Shown in pieces: positions 24,201 through 36,012 of a stretch of DNA of 64,000 nucleotides. Positions within the stretch are counted from its first letter, which is position 1. Each line of letters begins with the position of its first letter. Both the position numbers and the translations under genes were made by a program. The notes under the pieces were generated by a model. The model did not search any database. It was not told the DNA's origin and saw only the letters and a list, made by a program, of their open reading frames with translations. The stretch lies in contig OX031072.1 of NCBI GenBank assembly GCA_943736015.1, positions 11,435,501 through 11,499,500 on the forward strand, in the 5' to 3' direction. The DNA comes from Tridacna crocea. Its lineage: Eukaryota > Mollusca > Bivalvia > Cardiida > Cardiidae.

Positions 24201-24879
24201 GTTTAGAAGAATTTAGATGTTCATTCAATTAAGCGAAGACGAAGGCTGATCTTGATCTAAAACCTGTGATTGGTGATTGCAACTGTCATAAACATGTAAG
24301 TAATGCATGCATGTATACAAAACTTATTGCCCCGCTTTGTCTTAAACGATACGTTAGACATGTTAAAGTTAAAAACAATTGTAGGTGACACATCAAATGT
24401 AGCTCAAGTATTGTGATTTGTTTTCCAAAGCAAACATTTTCGAAAAAAGGGAGACAACAGCAACACACAACAAGCCATCTCATCTTGGATCTTCATAATT
24501 CAAATAGAACTTGTTGTAAAAGAAACTTGACATAGCAATATTGGGCTTTAGTGTTGGATTGATATTTTAAATGATTAAATGAGTCAATATTTAATTTCGA
24601 TTCTTTGCGTAAAGAACTGAAAGACAGCTTAAATGAGATGCACTGACCATGCGCGGATCGGTATTTAACTGATTATTTTATTCACATTATGTGGCATAGA
24701 GAAGTGATTGGTTGTTACAGTCTTCATGTATCATCCACTACAGTAATTGAACATCTAGGTTGGGTGCAGCATTTAACCCCTAAGTCAATGCTTTACTAAA
24801 GGAATTGAAATGACACATTGACTTTAACCAAGGTTAGTCTTGTTATTCTTTTCTTTTTTTTTTTTGAATTCAATTCGGT
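18280..24879. other. Long AT-rich intergenic tract
   Basis: No gene was recognised in 6.6 kb. The 146-residue minus-strand frame 22301-22741 is the longest; it has no recognisable motif, and I cannot distinguish it from chance. The frames 21349-21655 and 21728-21940 are motif-free. Minor features are poly-A and poly-T runs and a short CAA repeat near 23574-23590. Confidence 0.4.
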
Positions 24880-26988
24880 CTCTAATGAGATTTCATGGAA
24901 ATTGTTCGAAAATGCCTTCTAATAAAGGACTCCAGCTTGAAAGTTATCTGTAGTCTCATCGGTTTATCATAGAACTTCTGCTGCTCTTTGTAGAATGTCT
25001 TTAACAGGTACACTATTACTTTTAGCTTTGAGACTGCTGCTGATCTGACACTATGTAACATCTTTATTGGCCGTATGCATTGATACAGTTTTAATCCATC
25101 GCGAAATATTGTTGTGACATGTTTATAATGGTTTACGTACCTTAATAACAACATATTTTCTGTTACACTTCTCCTCTTTTGCAGTGGCTTTGTGTGTATC
25201 AAACACTCCTTCAAACAGTGTAAATACAGAGTCTCCTATCAGGAATTTAAGCTTTAAAACTAATATATAAAGAACTAAATCCCGGTCTACTTTGCTTTAA
25301 TCTTCAAGCAACCGTGTGGGTTCATTTACGACACAATGTATATAATTTAATGTGCCATCTCTTATTTTTCCTTTTAATCCGAATTTTCTTTCTTAGCATG
25401 AGATTGTCCCTCTACTTATCCTACAAACTTTCAGTTTTTTTGAAGGGATCAGTTTGGGTCATTTATGACCCCGAATAGAAGCTAGGATTTTAAACACTGG
25501 TTTTTAGATTTTATTCAAATGTTCCACTTTTATCAGTAATTCATATTGTATTGCACTGAACCGTGGCTAACAGGGCTATGGTAGCAAGATGCATTAAGCC
25601 CCCCGTTTGACACAGGACGGTTCAAATATAATTATTTTTACAAGTACTGTCTAAATAAATGTAATATTGTCTGCGTTTTCTTATTTCTTGCAATAAAAGT
25701 ATTAGTAGCAAACACATATTACATTAGATCACATTAAAACACTGGTCTTAACTACAGGGAGTAGTTTCGGTAGGATAACCCCTCCTCCAACCCACCCAGC
25801 CATTCATAATAAGGATCCCTATACAGAACACAATGGGGTCATCATTTTAGTCAGTAAAATCGCTTGGTCGCTTGAGGGTTACGGACCCCGCTAACTTGAA
25901 AACAGATTCTGATTTTAACTTCCGACAGTCCTCAGCACTGATAACATGTGGAATTTGGACTAACGCTGCCAGAATTAATATCATTAGCTTTGTCACTTTT
26001 AGAGTTAGATCTTTCACAGAGATCAAAGCTACTGGTGATAGCTTTCGCAAGTAACCTATTACACAGGTGAAATCGATTTGTCGATTGCAATGACCCGACA
26101 GGGCTAACACACTATTGAATTCATCAATAATTGGACTAAACTTATCCATAAAATTAGCATCTTCACTCAAAGAACTGCGTGCATCCTCTGTTCCTTTAAC
26201 AGCTTCATTGTTACACTTTGCCTTCAGCTGGCCTTCAATCAGAGCCAGATTATCATCTACTTTGGTTAATATGGTTGCAGACTTTATAACTGTTGTTTCT
26301 ATGTTTTGCATCTTTAGTCAGTAGAACGAGCTAAAGGAGTGATGGTTTTCAAAAATAGTGAGACTCGTTTGGGCCACCACTAAAGAGTCACAGTTTATTG
26401 GCTTTGCGTTATCTTCATGCCATATAATTTCATGATACCTCTCTCCATCAGTTCCATTTTGAAAATAGGTCACTTATGTATTCTGCCAGCGCAGAATCAA
26501 CTTTTTTTTCACTAGTTCAGTTTGTTTGAAACCTCTCGGCCATCAAGGTAAATCTAGACGGAATAGCAATCGAAGACTCAATCTCTTCGATCTATATTCC
26601 TTTTCCAGAAGATTCTCGATACTAAACATATGTAATGTTCCTGACTGTATTCATAATCAAACATTTCTTCGTCATAAGAAGCGAAATTTTTGTTCAATTT
26701 CTTTGAAAGGATTGTACTTTTCCTCGAACATTTTTTTGTACTCGGACATAAGAGCAGTTCGTTTGCTAATCTCATTTTGCAAGATTTATATCGCAGAAGT
26801 AAGTTTATTGTCCGAGTTATCAACAGGCTTTTAATAGCCTGAATACTAATCATTTTTTTTGTGTTGATTTTTTTCACAGCTTCATTTTTTTCCTCTCCTC
26901 GTTCCGGTCTCTCTTTTTCGCCTCGTCTCTTTTTACCCTTCGTCCACAATGTTATTCGAACATTACGTGTGTAAAGACAGAGATACAC
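24880..26988 (-). pseudogene. Degenerate gene relic, unknown protein
   Basis: Protein-like sequence runs along the minus strand but switches frame and hits stops. From the N-terminal side: a Lys/Glu-rich start (KKRRGEKERPERGEEKNEAV, near 26950-26870); a coiled-coil-like piece (ILQNEISKRTALMSEYKKMF, near 26800-26740); IEEIESSIAIPSRFTLMAER (near 26590-26530) and KKVDSALAEYISDLFSKWN (near 26510-26455), interrupted by stops; GTDGERYHEIIWHEDNAKPI after a frame change (near 26460-26400); then an open 154-residue frame, 26311-25847, with TKVDDNLALIEGQLKAKCNN. A last open piece, DSVFTLFEGVFDTHKATAKE (near 25238-25180), ends at AAG followed by GTACGT, a donor-like site near 25138. I do not recognise the family. 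At least four frame or stop breaks argue for a pseudogene. A real multi-exon gene is possible for the 25847-26324 and 25138-25240 pieces. Confidence 0.55.
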
Positions 26989-27039
26989 ACAATAAACATG
27001 GCTTCAAAAAGCAAGACGACGGAAAAAGGAAGTGTAAGT

Positions 27040-30000
27040 TACAAAAAAATATTACGTTCTGCGAACTAATTCTCGTATTACAGTTACTGTCAGTGAATAA
27101 TAATTGAACTACGATATCATCAGCCTACACTGAAGTCTTGTCAAACCTTCCGGCATTACGTTAGCACTGATGTGCGCAGAGCATCGCATTTAAAATAGAT
27201 TTTTTTTCTGTACGAAAAAGAAATTACATTTAACCCTTACTAGGCTTAATAATTTTAATGAACCTTTCCAGCTATTTGTAAAAACCCGAATAATGCCATT
27301 TCATACTTACTTTTAAGAAAAATAAACAAAACTTGTCTCTATATCGGTATAGAGTCCAGATCAGACTTCATGTTCTGTGCAGTTTGATCTTATTCTACAC
27401 TTTAGTAGATGGTCAGAAAGTCGCGATTAAATTATCGTGATAATTAATTCGTTTAGCAATTCAAGAATTTAGCAAAGTACCAGATCTTTCTGCCAGTCCA
27501 CTCTTCCCCTCTAAATAGAAATTTATTCGATTTGAAAGATAGATGGATTCAAGAAAGACAACTACAGATTCACACTGGAAATTACAGTGTTACTTCCCTT
27601 CGATATTCACTCAGTTTACGTGTAAATCGCAGAACGAAGACCCGACTGAGATTTGAAGAACTTGGTGATCTTCGTAAGTTTTTACTGCAATGGTATCTTA
27701 AGTCACCTAGATACGTTAAGCCAACAAATTCACACTTTAGCAAATTTAGACAGACCGTATAAATGAAAACGGCAAATATGATGTTATTTACTTATTATAA
27801 TTGTTTTTTCAAAATGATGTTGAAGAAACCCTGATGTTTCAATCATAAAATACTAAATCGTTTCTTAAAAATTAGACGTTTACCTGACGACCAACTACTT
27901 TTAAATTTGTCAAAATTGAAAGTATGTATTTGCGCACGTTAGTTTGTTTAAATGTTGCTAAGAGTTGATAAGTATTTGTCTTCGAAAAGGTAGAATAGAT
28001 TGTGGAGAAGGGGTTTCACTTTAAAGTTTTTGAGCATTTTCTCATTTATTGCACTTTTTTCCATAAAAGCCTTTTGCTTCGGGGTCTGTAAAACAAATAA
28101 GATAAAGCCCCCCTCCCCCTTTCACCTCGTTATTGCAAGCACCCAGGAGCACATAATGCTTTATGAGGTTAAAAGATAGTCTACCCTCCAGATGCTTGTG
28201 ATTCGGAGGCATCACCAGTTGACCGGATAGTGAGGAAATGCCATTTTCTGTTACCGCCATCGACCCCGTCCTTACGCCCATCATCTTTTGAGAAACCGTT
28301 GGAAGAGGTGGGCAATGTTTAGGGTCAGCATTCACTTAGAATCTTTTAGAACACCAACGCAAATTCTGGTTGATTAAACCATTGATTTAGCCAATCAGAA
28401 GTCGTGTTACATTTAAATTAGAAAATTCGTGAGCATCAGGCGAAGAATGTTCTGAAAATATTGTTGAATATGGCCTAAAGCATTTAGAATAATGGTGAAG
28501 TATAAAACAATCCGAACTGAACCTTTACTCAAGGAAACAATTATAAAAAATAATTTTTTAACCTTATCGATATATTTGCTTGATTTTCAATGCCAGCTTC
28601 TGACAATCTGCAAGTCGTATCACGGTAGTCAATGCGTCTGCTCATATAATCCTGAGGCTTATTTTGTCGGTACCTTACATATTCTTTCGAAATCACTGAC
28701 TACTTCTATGTATAGAACATCGTGGAAAAATATCTACGGTGAATAGGAAAAGGTTTTATTGCTATTACTATAATCAATCCTTAAGGAAGAATAGACAAAG
28801 CGATTATTCGATTTCAAATACACTGAACGGACAAGATTCTTTGTCTGACTAGGAGTCGATTTATTGAAAAAAGTTTTAAACTCTTTTGATAAGAGAATGA
28901 TGACAAAATTGAAAATAAAACAAAACACAAACACACATACACAAATCAACGAATCAGATTTTTCTTTTAAATGATTAAAAAAAAAATCGTTTAGAAAACA
29001 AGAAAGCAATCGCTTGGCTAAGAAATATCTCCTACCACAAGTTTACAAAGAAAGCCAAATGTCCTTGTAGGATTGGTCATATTGTCGTATTTGCCAAGTA
29101 ATCGGTTAATACTTTAAAAGAATAAGAAGCATAGTCTGTGAATTCAATTTTCTGATAATTGCATTTTAAGACTATGAATTTAAGTGTTTTGGGGCACGTT
29201 TATTTCTTAACCTCCTGAAAGCCAAAGAAGAAAATAGGGGAAGAACCGAACAAAATAGCTCCATATAGAACTGCAGAGAATCTGTTCTTAGAATTAGATC
29301 CACACCCTTTCTAGGCTACGATAGGCTGCTTTTTAGCCTTTGAATGTGTCCCAGTTTCGAATATGGCGATCATAGAATCGACCTATGTAACAACTTTCTG
29401 GGGATTACATACGGTGCCAGTTAAATGCACTACCTAAAAAAAGTGGACCATGCAGATAAGCTCTTAATGCCCATGTAGACTAGCAAACATTCCTTTGCAA
29501 ACACATTTATTTGGAACACCACAAAACACTGTGCTTGCTGTAATTCGCAAACAAATACTTCTTGATTATACTGGTCTGTAAATACAAGCAAACATCACGA
29601 TTGGGCATATTCAATTTTGTTTGCAGGTATGGGTTTTGATGACCAATCAGCAACCTATGTTGTTTTCAATTCATGTCACTGTTTGTTGTAGTGTAGATAA
29701 TATGGATAAACAACACTAAGAACAAACGCTCGGTGGTATTCTAATACGTGTGTCTGCTACTATTCACGGGCATTTACAACAAGCATCTTCCAACAATAAG
29801 GCAAACCAGTAAACTGAAGACGCCTAGCTTGGACACAGTAATGCGTGAAACATTTAAGTATTGCCATGCTCTGTAAAAAGAGGGTTTAGTGAAACTGCAA
29901 AAGGTATTGATCCGCGTCGACTTGCTCAGCTTGACATCGGTCTAAATTTCTTCTCATTTGTAATCTTTCTGCATGTCCCAGGTCCAATAAGACCCAAGGA

Positions 30001-30241
30001 TTCACTCGGTTGTTCAAAAAACTGAATTTTATGAATAACAAAATATATAACTTGATTGGTATTACGCATCACGGAGGCGCATAAAATTCACTTTTCCCAG
30101 CGTGCAGCTCGTATGCTTGAGCCTTAACTGCCTCACACACTTGTGCAAGTTTTTTTTTACCCATTCATGCAAGTGGGGAAGTCGAAATAGCAATAACAGG
30201 GACAGCTGCAGAAAAAAAAGAAGTTTTTCGCCACTTATTTT
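27040..30241. other. AT-rich intergenic DNA
   Basis: No gene was recognised. It includes one copy of the ~65-bp hairpin repeat at 27351-27405. The frames 27532-27762, 28042-28335, 28492-28746 and 28734-29009 have no recognisable motif. Confidence 0.4.
27351..27405. repeat. Hairpin repeat family, degenerate copy
   Basis: AGTCCAGATCAGACTTCATG is followed by TGCAGTTTGATCTTATTCTA and ACACT, a palindrome-like layout shared with 32036-32097 and 52335-52399. Confidence 0.6.
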
Positions 30242-30251
30242 ACCACAAATT

Positions 30252-30521
30252 TGGCCCGCCCGGGTGGCTCAGTGGTAACCGTGTCGGACTCATGACCTGG
30301 TGGTTGTGAGTTCGACACCCGGTTGAGGCGAACTTTCTCTTCGGCGTATCTTCGCCTCTGACCTCTGCTGAAGCATGTGAGGAAAGTAGTCGGTGACTTT
30401 GGAAAGAAAGTAGTGTAAGTACCGGTTTGAGAAAGCCAGGAAACACATGTGCTTCACCGACCGACATGATATGACCTTAGCTGTTAAAGTGGCGTTAAAC
30501 ACCAATACAACCAACCAACCA
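30252..30521 (+). mobile_element. tRNA-derived SINE with 10-bp target duplication
   Basis: The tRNA-like head has an A box (TGGCTCAGTGG) at about 30265 and a B box (GAGTTCGACACCC) at about 30309. The body contains CTGACCTCTGCTGAAGCATG, then GCTGTTAAAGTGGCGTTAAA and a (CCAA)n tail. It is flanked by identical ACCACAAATT at 30242-30251 and 30522-30531, which defines the insertion exactly. A second copy lies inverted at 36489-36727. The overlapping minus-strand frames 30240-30574 read through the SINE and are not genes. Confidence 0.9.
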
Positions 30522-30980
30522 ACCACAAATTCAGTATACCTGCCATCATGACTGAACTTGAGATTTCGAACCAAAAAATAGGCACAAGCCCAATAGCGGC
30601 CTCAAATACATGAATTTGGAATTTAAAATCCCAGCAAATTTCATACACGCATTTTAAGAGTGTGGATATAAGTCTGACAATGTGTATTGTACAGTCGGCA
30701 AATGGTAGCTGATTGACAATCCAATCTTGTTGTTCCAACATTTATTGCTGCAATAAAAATTCAATTATATACACATGCAAATAATCTGACATGTTGTTTC
30801 ATCCAAAGAATTTCCTGAATATGTCTCTTGTTACCAACAGGTGCAGTTTTTATTAAAAAAGTGACCAACTAAAAGAGCATATGCACGTTGTTCGTGGTTG
30901 GATGTTGACGGCAGTGACGCTGTCCTGTTTTTTGCCTCAGTTTGTCACAGATTTGCTTATAGCAAACCTTTATTTACATA

Positions 30981-31200
30981 CGAGGGTTGTCCCGAAATTC
31001 CGTGACAATTTCAATAGCAAAAGCAAATGAAACGCTACAAATGCAATTTTTCGATATCTTTTAAATATATATACCAAACATGTATATAGAAAATCGTGTA
31101 AAAATCTTAACAAACACTATAACCCACACTGCGGTGCACGTCAAACGTCAATTAATGACGTCAATGTTAAGTTCAAGAGCCTTTGATGGTATTTATTTGA
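30981..31200 (+). mobile_element. Possible mariner-like element end
   Basis: TACGAGGGTTGTCCCGAAAT followed by TCCGTGACAA resembles mariner termini. Further in, ACGTCAATTAATGACGTCAA resembles the subterminal part of the mariner-like element at 34652-35599 (inverse at 35378-35410). I found no matching right end, so this may be a solo end or a diverged fragment. The 140-residue plus and 118-residue minus frames downstream (31080-31502 and 31338-31694) overlap each other and lack transposase motifs. Confidence 0.4.
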
Positions 31201-31872
31201 CAAGGCTAAAATTGTCAAAGTACTTTCCATTTGGAAGATTTCACAACCGCACTGTAAAAAAATTCCTACATCGTTTTGCACGTGGCAAGAGTATATTTAA
31301 TATTTTATCAGATTCAAGTCTTGTCTGTCTGTCTTTCTTACTTATCGGACATTTCCATACCTCGTTTAGTTCGTTCTATCGATGTATTTACTCCGTGCCC
31401 ACATACTGCTTGATTATAACAACATCTCACAGTAAAATACTGACATCTTTTATGTCTTGCTGGAACATTCGGGATTCGAAAGAACGTAATTACTTGGAAT
31501 GACATTTCTTTTGTTTTATGTGCTATGTAAAATGGAATGAAATTCCCGTTACCATGGCTTTTACTGAAATCTACTGTAATTGGGCTTATTAGCAATTTAA
31601 ATTTCCTCAGAACTTCAAGAGCAGGAAACCAAACTTCAAAATTCTTTTTAACGATTTCAACGGAATGTTTATTTCCAATTTTTATCGTTAACAACTAGTT
31701 TTTTTTTTTGGCAGAAATTGGTAACGAACATGCAAACTTTAACTCGTTTGCATTAAACGTTATAAACCATTAGAATCCAAAATAAATCCAACTTTCACTT
31801 TTAGGCTCGCAAGAAGACCTAAATGATTGTAATTTTATACTTTCTTTGTATTTGGTGTTACAGTTAAGCGGA

Positions 31873-31931
31873 CAGTGTAGATTAAAGATCAGAATTTGCG
31901 AAATCTAATTTTCATCTACACTGGCCGCAAA
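31873..31931. repeat. Hairpin repeat family, copy
   Basis: CAGTGTAGATTAAAGATCAG at the left and TTTTCATCTACACTGGCCGC at the right are inverted arms (CAGTGTAGAT with ATCTACACTG) around a diverged centre. The following GCAAAAA matches the trailing sequence of 52335-52399. Confidence 0.7.
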
Positions 31932-32035
31932 AAGGGTTATGTTTATGAACGATTTCTAAAGGTTAACTTGACTTTCAGTTTCAGATCTAGGCGTGAGGAC
32001 CGTTTTAGTCGGAGGTTGGCATTCAGCAAGAAGAC

Positions 32036-32097
32036 AGTGTAGATCATAGAACAAACTGCACATTATGTGCAGTCTGGTCTTAATCTAGACAGTCCTG
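32036..32097. repeat. Hairpin repeat family, copy
   Basis: CAGTGTAGATCATAGAACAA is followed by a central palindrome CTGCACATTATGTGCAG and then TCTGGTCTTAATCTAGACAG. It is only about 100 bp from the copy at 31873. Confidence 0.7.
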
Positions 32098-32429
32098 AAA
32101 AATAATTACTAGTATGTAAGGAAAACCATATTTAAAAAAACCTTAAAATGCACTTGTCGAAACAAATACATGCCTTTTCCGTAATAGTTGTGAATAAACT
32201 ATAGCACAATTGTTTAATGAATGTCAAAATATGAAACCTACTGGGGAGAGCACTTCAATACTTGTTAATAATTTAGATCAGTCGAAGTCAATAAGCAAAC
32301 AAAATGCTCTTTTGGATTCAAGTAAAACAAATCTGAAGCTAGACAGATTACTTCTTGAAACAAAAAGAAAGTATTTATACAAATGTAAAAATCAAAGATA
32401 TTAAAACGATATTAAAGACGTTTATGACA

Positions 32430-33300
32430 AATTCTTCCAACGGACAGATTTTTTTAAAACTTTGCACATACAAAGCTCATCATGTCTCTTGTAGATTACA
32501 ATGGAAAAAAAGGGGGGCCCCCGTGCTCGTTTCTGAGAAATTCGCTTTTGAAAAAGGTATATAAAGTTCCAAAATTCAGCATATTCTGGATTTAACACAC
32601 TTTCCTTTAATAGTCAATTAAACAGGAAAATCACCAGAAGAATATACAAATATACATTACTTTAAAGAAAAATAATTCAGTTTTGCACAAAAAACAAGAA
32701 AAAGCCTGGTTTTGAGCATGGTAAATGTACCAATATGCATTTTATATATAGACCATAGAGTGAAAAAGGTAGATAATTTGACCGGGTTAAGGGTTAATCT
32801 TCAATGAAAACATACTTTCTGACGGACAGATTTTTTTTAAAATTTCCACAATCATAGTACTTATAAATCTTGACAATAAGAAAAAATAAAAATGGCATCT
32901 ACCCGTGCTTCTTTTACCAGGAAACAGGGATGAAGGTCATGTTGGAAGTTAATTTTTCCCAAGGAAAACTATAAAATAGAAGTTCAGCAGACATAGAGGG
33001 AAAGAAGAAATTTCTCATGCTCATTAAAAGCGATTTTTCCTTTTCCCACATTAATTTTGGATCCTATACTCCTTCAAAAAATGAACATAGCCTATATACC
33101 TCAAATTCATTCAAACCCTTCATTATCTACATGTTGTTCTTTTTTTATAAATTTGCATACATGATTATGGCCATATGGCTCATAGAAATACAAAAAAGAA
33201 ATGTCTGTGGAAAAAATGGGATAAAAGGTCGGCAGACATGATGGAAAAAGGAAAAATTATTCAGTAGAAGAAATTTCTCCTTTTCCCACAGTATTTTTCA
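32430..33300. repeat. Imperfect ~380-bp direct duplication with hairpin ends
   Basis: ACGGACAGATTTTTTT occurs near 32440 and again near 32822. Each is followed by a similar AT-rich block, CCCGTGCT (32520 and 32903), and a block around AGAAATTTCT near 33010, with TTTCTCCTTTTCCCACA near 33278. The last motif is the arm of the perfect hairpin at 2883-2931. The unit class is unknown. Confidence 0.5.
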
Positions 33301-33351
33301 AAGAGGAAAATTAATAGTTATACTTCAAGAAATAGGTAAACTTCAACAGCT

Positions 33352-33582
33352 TCAATTTTCTGCATATTCCATTGTTTGCTGTGTAACTGGACTTTTTTTT
33401 TCAAATAGTTCTTTACCAGTCATATCATCCTTACACTGGCAGGCCAGTTTTATTGCTTTCACCTTTTTCCTGAAAGGATAGCATGACAACTGGCGTGCCA
33501 TTGTCAGGAAAACGTCAGAAGCTGTATCATTTTCCCCGTTGGATGGCTGACATTGCGTAAAAATTTCATTTTTCCACGACAA
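33352..33582 (-). other. Unrecognised 76-residue frame, possible relic
   Basis: The minus-strand frame has a balanced composition for such AT-rich DNA (for example DVFLTMARQLSCYPFRKKV and KLACQCKDDMTGKELFEKK). The neighbouring minus-strand frame just upstream (33690-33560) also reads protein-like (ALLQVEHSTDGTSTVAPDIL) before a stop. It may be a decayed coding sequence with a frameshift. I do not recognise it, and chance is possible. Confidence 0.25.
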
Positions 33583-34380
33583 ATAAGCGTTCGTTTTGAT
33601 GAAAACTTCCCCATTTTACTTCGACCATTGAATAATATGTCTGGTGCAACCGTACTGGTACCATCCGTAGAATGTTCTACTTGTAAAAGTGCACCATTGG
33701 TCCGCTGTTATCACTGCCATTTGTGTGAAAAATACACAATAGCGCTGATAGTTTTACTATCTGTGAGAAATACACATGCGCAGTATGGATGCGCGTGAAC
33801 ATTTATACCAAACGTCGTTAAACAATCTTTTATCAGGCCTGAAAAAGAGTCCCTTTATAGTCTTAGAAACTCCAAAAATTATGAAAATAAACGTAGCTTA
33901 CGACAATTGTAGAATATACCAGCCAATACATCCCAAAAGCATTTCTTTTTCTATGCACAAAGACAATGCTGCAGTACTGAAGCCTCAATAAAATACCTAT
34001 CATATGTTACGTGTACTGTTTGCTTTTGTTCATTTTCACACCTACGCAACTCTCACACAATGTTTTTACACAATTATATATAAAAATAAGCTTTTTTTAT
34101 GCTCATATTTATAAGAAAAAAAAGTAATTAAGAAAAATAAACATGTTATTAGTCATTATTGATAAAATCTTTGTATTTTAAGTAGGCACATCAATAAAGT
34201 GGTACATTTATTTAGTAGCTGTAAATAATCTGAAATCTATAAGTTCGATTTCTGTTTGTAAATTAATGTTTCATTTACTGACACATGTTAATACTAACAA
34301 CAAAATGTAAGGTGCATTTAGGGACGGCCACGACCCTCACGTACCATTTAGATTTGGATAATGAAGTTACAATAAATAAA

Positions 34381-34507
34381 AAAGAGGGCCAAGATAGCCC
34401 TGGTTCGCTCAAATGAATTTTTGAGAGGACCAATAGCCAATATTTTTTATAGGTATTGAAACACTGGAAACAAAATCATTATTTTGCCAAGCAATTTTCA
34501 AAATATT
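34381..34507 (-). repeat. 160-bp-unit repeat, left part of a split copy
   Basis: It starts AGAGGGCCAAGATAGCCCTG, the inverse of the family's 3' end, and runs to AATTTTCAAAATATT, where the long-TIR element is inserted. It resumes at 39119. Confidence 0.8.
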
Positions 34508-34651
34508 ACGGAGCCCGGTAGGTGTCATGCTCTACACATTTTTTATTTCGAGAAAACGAAATGCTAAATCGTTAAAACGAAATACTATTTCGAGAAAACG
34601 AAATGCTAAATCGTTAAAACGAAATGCTATTTCGATAAAACGAAATAGATA

Positions 34652-35599
34652 CAGGGTGTCCGGAAAGTAAGGCAACACTTTCGTACATTTATATTTTGGC
34701 TTAAAATACGAGATAACGAGATGAAATATATATATATGTAAATAAAACGTGTTAGTTTTTTTGTGTGATGATTTAATTCAATTTTCTTAACACTTTATGT
34801 TTTTATACAGATTTCAATTCAAAAGTCTTTTTTCTGTCATTGGCGTCATTTTACAATTAATGACGTTTGCAGCGAGACGGCACATTTCAATATCAATCTA
34901 TTTCAGTGTAAGTGGTCTTTAACAATATGGCTGTGCTGTCTTGGATGAGGCTGTCAACCTTTGACCTTTTAAACTAAGAGAAAGAAGTCGCACATGTTGA
35001 AATCAGAATAAAGTCGCCCTCATTCCTCATTGCAAAGCAATTGGTTCATGCAGGAAAGTGCTACGCCACACGCATCTAAATCTGTGGCAGACATTTTACA
35101 TAATATGTTCAGTGATAAAGAGTAATGTCTAAACGATATCCGGAGGTAAGACATGGCCTGCACACAGTCCAAAACTCAACCTTAACCTGCATGACTTCTC
35201 CTTTTGCAGTGTGTTGAAGTCAAAGGTCTACGATCCCAACCTAAACAACCCAGACCTGTCGTTAAAAAAATCCTTCTAGTGAAATCAGTATAATTGATGT
35301 TTGAATGCATTTCAAAGTGAGTGAAAAATTCATTGTGCGTGTTCGGAAAGGAAAGAGTGTAAAAGACAGTCACATTCAAAACGTCATTAATTACTAAAAT
35401 GACGTCAATGACCGAAAAAGGACTTTTGAAGTGAAATCTGTATAAAAGCGCAAAGTGTCATGAAAATTCAATTAAATCATCACACACAAAAAACTTACAC
35501 GTTTTATTTACATGTATATATATTTTTCATCTCGTTATCCTATATTTTAAGCCAAAATATAAAAGTACGAAAGTGTTACCTTACTTTCCGGACACCCTG
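34652..35599. mobile_element. Mariner-like element with long inverted repeats
   Basis: The ends are CAGGGTGTCCGGAAAGTAAG and the inverse CTTTCCGGACACCCTG, flanked by TA on each side (34650-34651 and 35600-35601), as in Tc1/mariner insertions. The inverted repeat continues about 225 bp inward, through ATTAATGACGT-type blocks near 34856 and 35380. The ~500-bp interior has no intact transposase. The 65-residue minus frame 35182-35379 is unrecognised and may be a fragment. The element sits in the left arm of the 34508-39118 element. Confidence 0.85.
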
Positions 35600-36012
35600 T
35601 ATCTATTTCGTTTTATGTTCGGAACGCTTGGTTGTCATTGTCATGTGAGATGAGTGGCTCCGGGCTTTTTCGTCCCAAAACCAGTCCGTCCCTGGGCTTG
35701 TTCGTCCGCTGGGCTTGTTCGCCCGAGCTTGTTCGTGCCTCACTCCTTATAGATCCTGTTTGAATGTATGGTGCTATTTGCCTTCTAAAATGAGTTGTTA
35801 TTTACATGTAAAAATACTTTAAATAAAACATTCTCTTGGTCGTTTATAGTACTTCCCCAGGCCCGTAGGAACGGGTAGGGGAGGGGTGCGGGGGTGCTTT
35901 AAAAAGCAAATTTAAATATTGTCAAAACCTTGCATTTACATAGTGTACAATTAAATTAAACTTTAATTCTTGTTGATTAAACGTCCTGTTCCAACCGATC
36001 TGCTTTTTAAGC

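Noticed and set aside
30240..30574. Overlapping 75- and 94-residue minus-strand frames
   Set aside because: They read through the SINE and its target duplication.
31080..31694. Overlapping 140- and 118-residue frames on opposite strands
   Set aside because: Neither shows transposase motifs and both cannot be real; they lie beside a possible mariner end.
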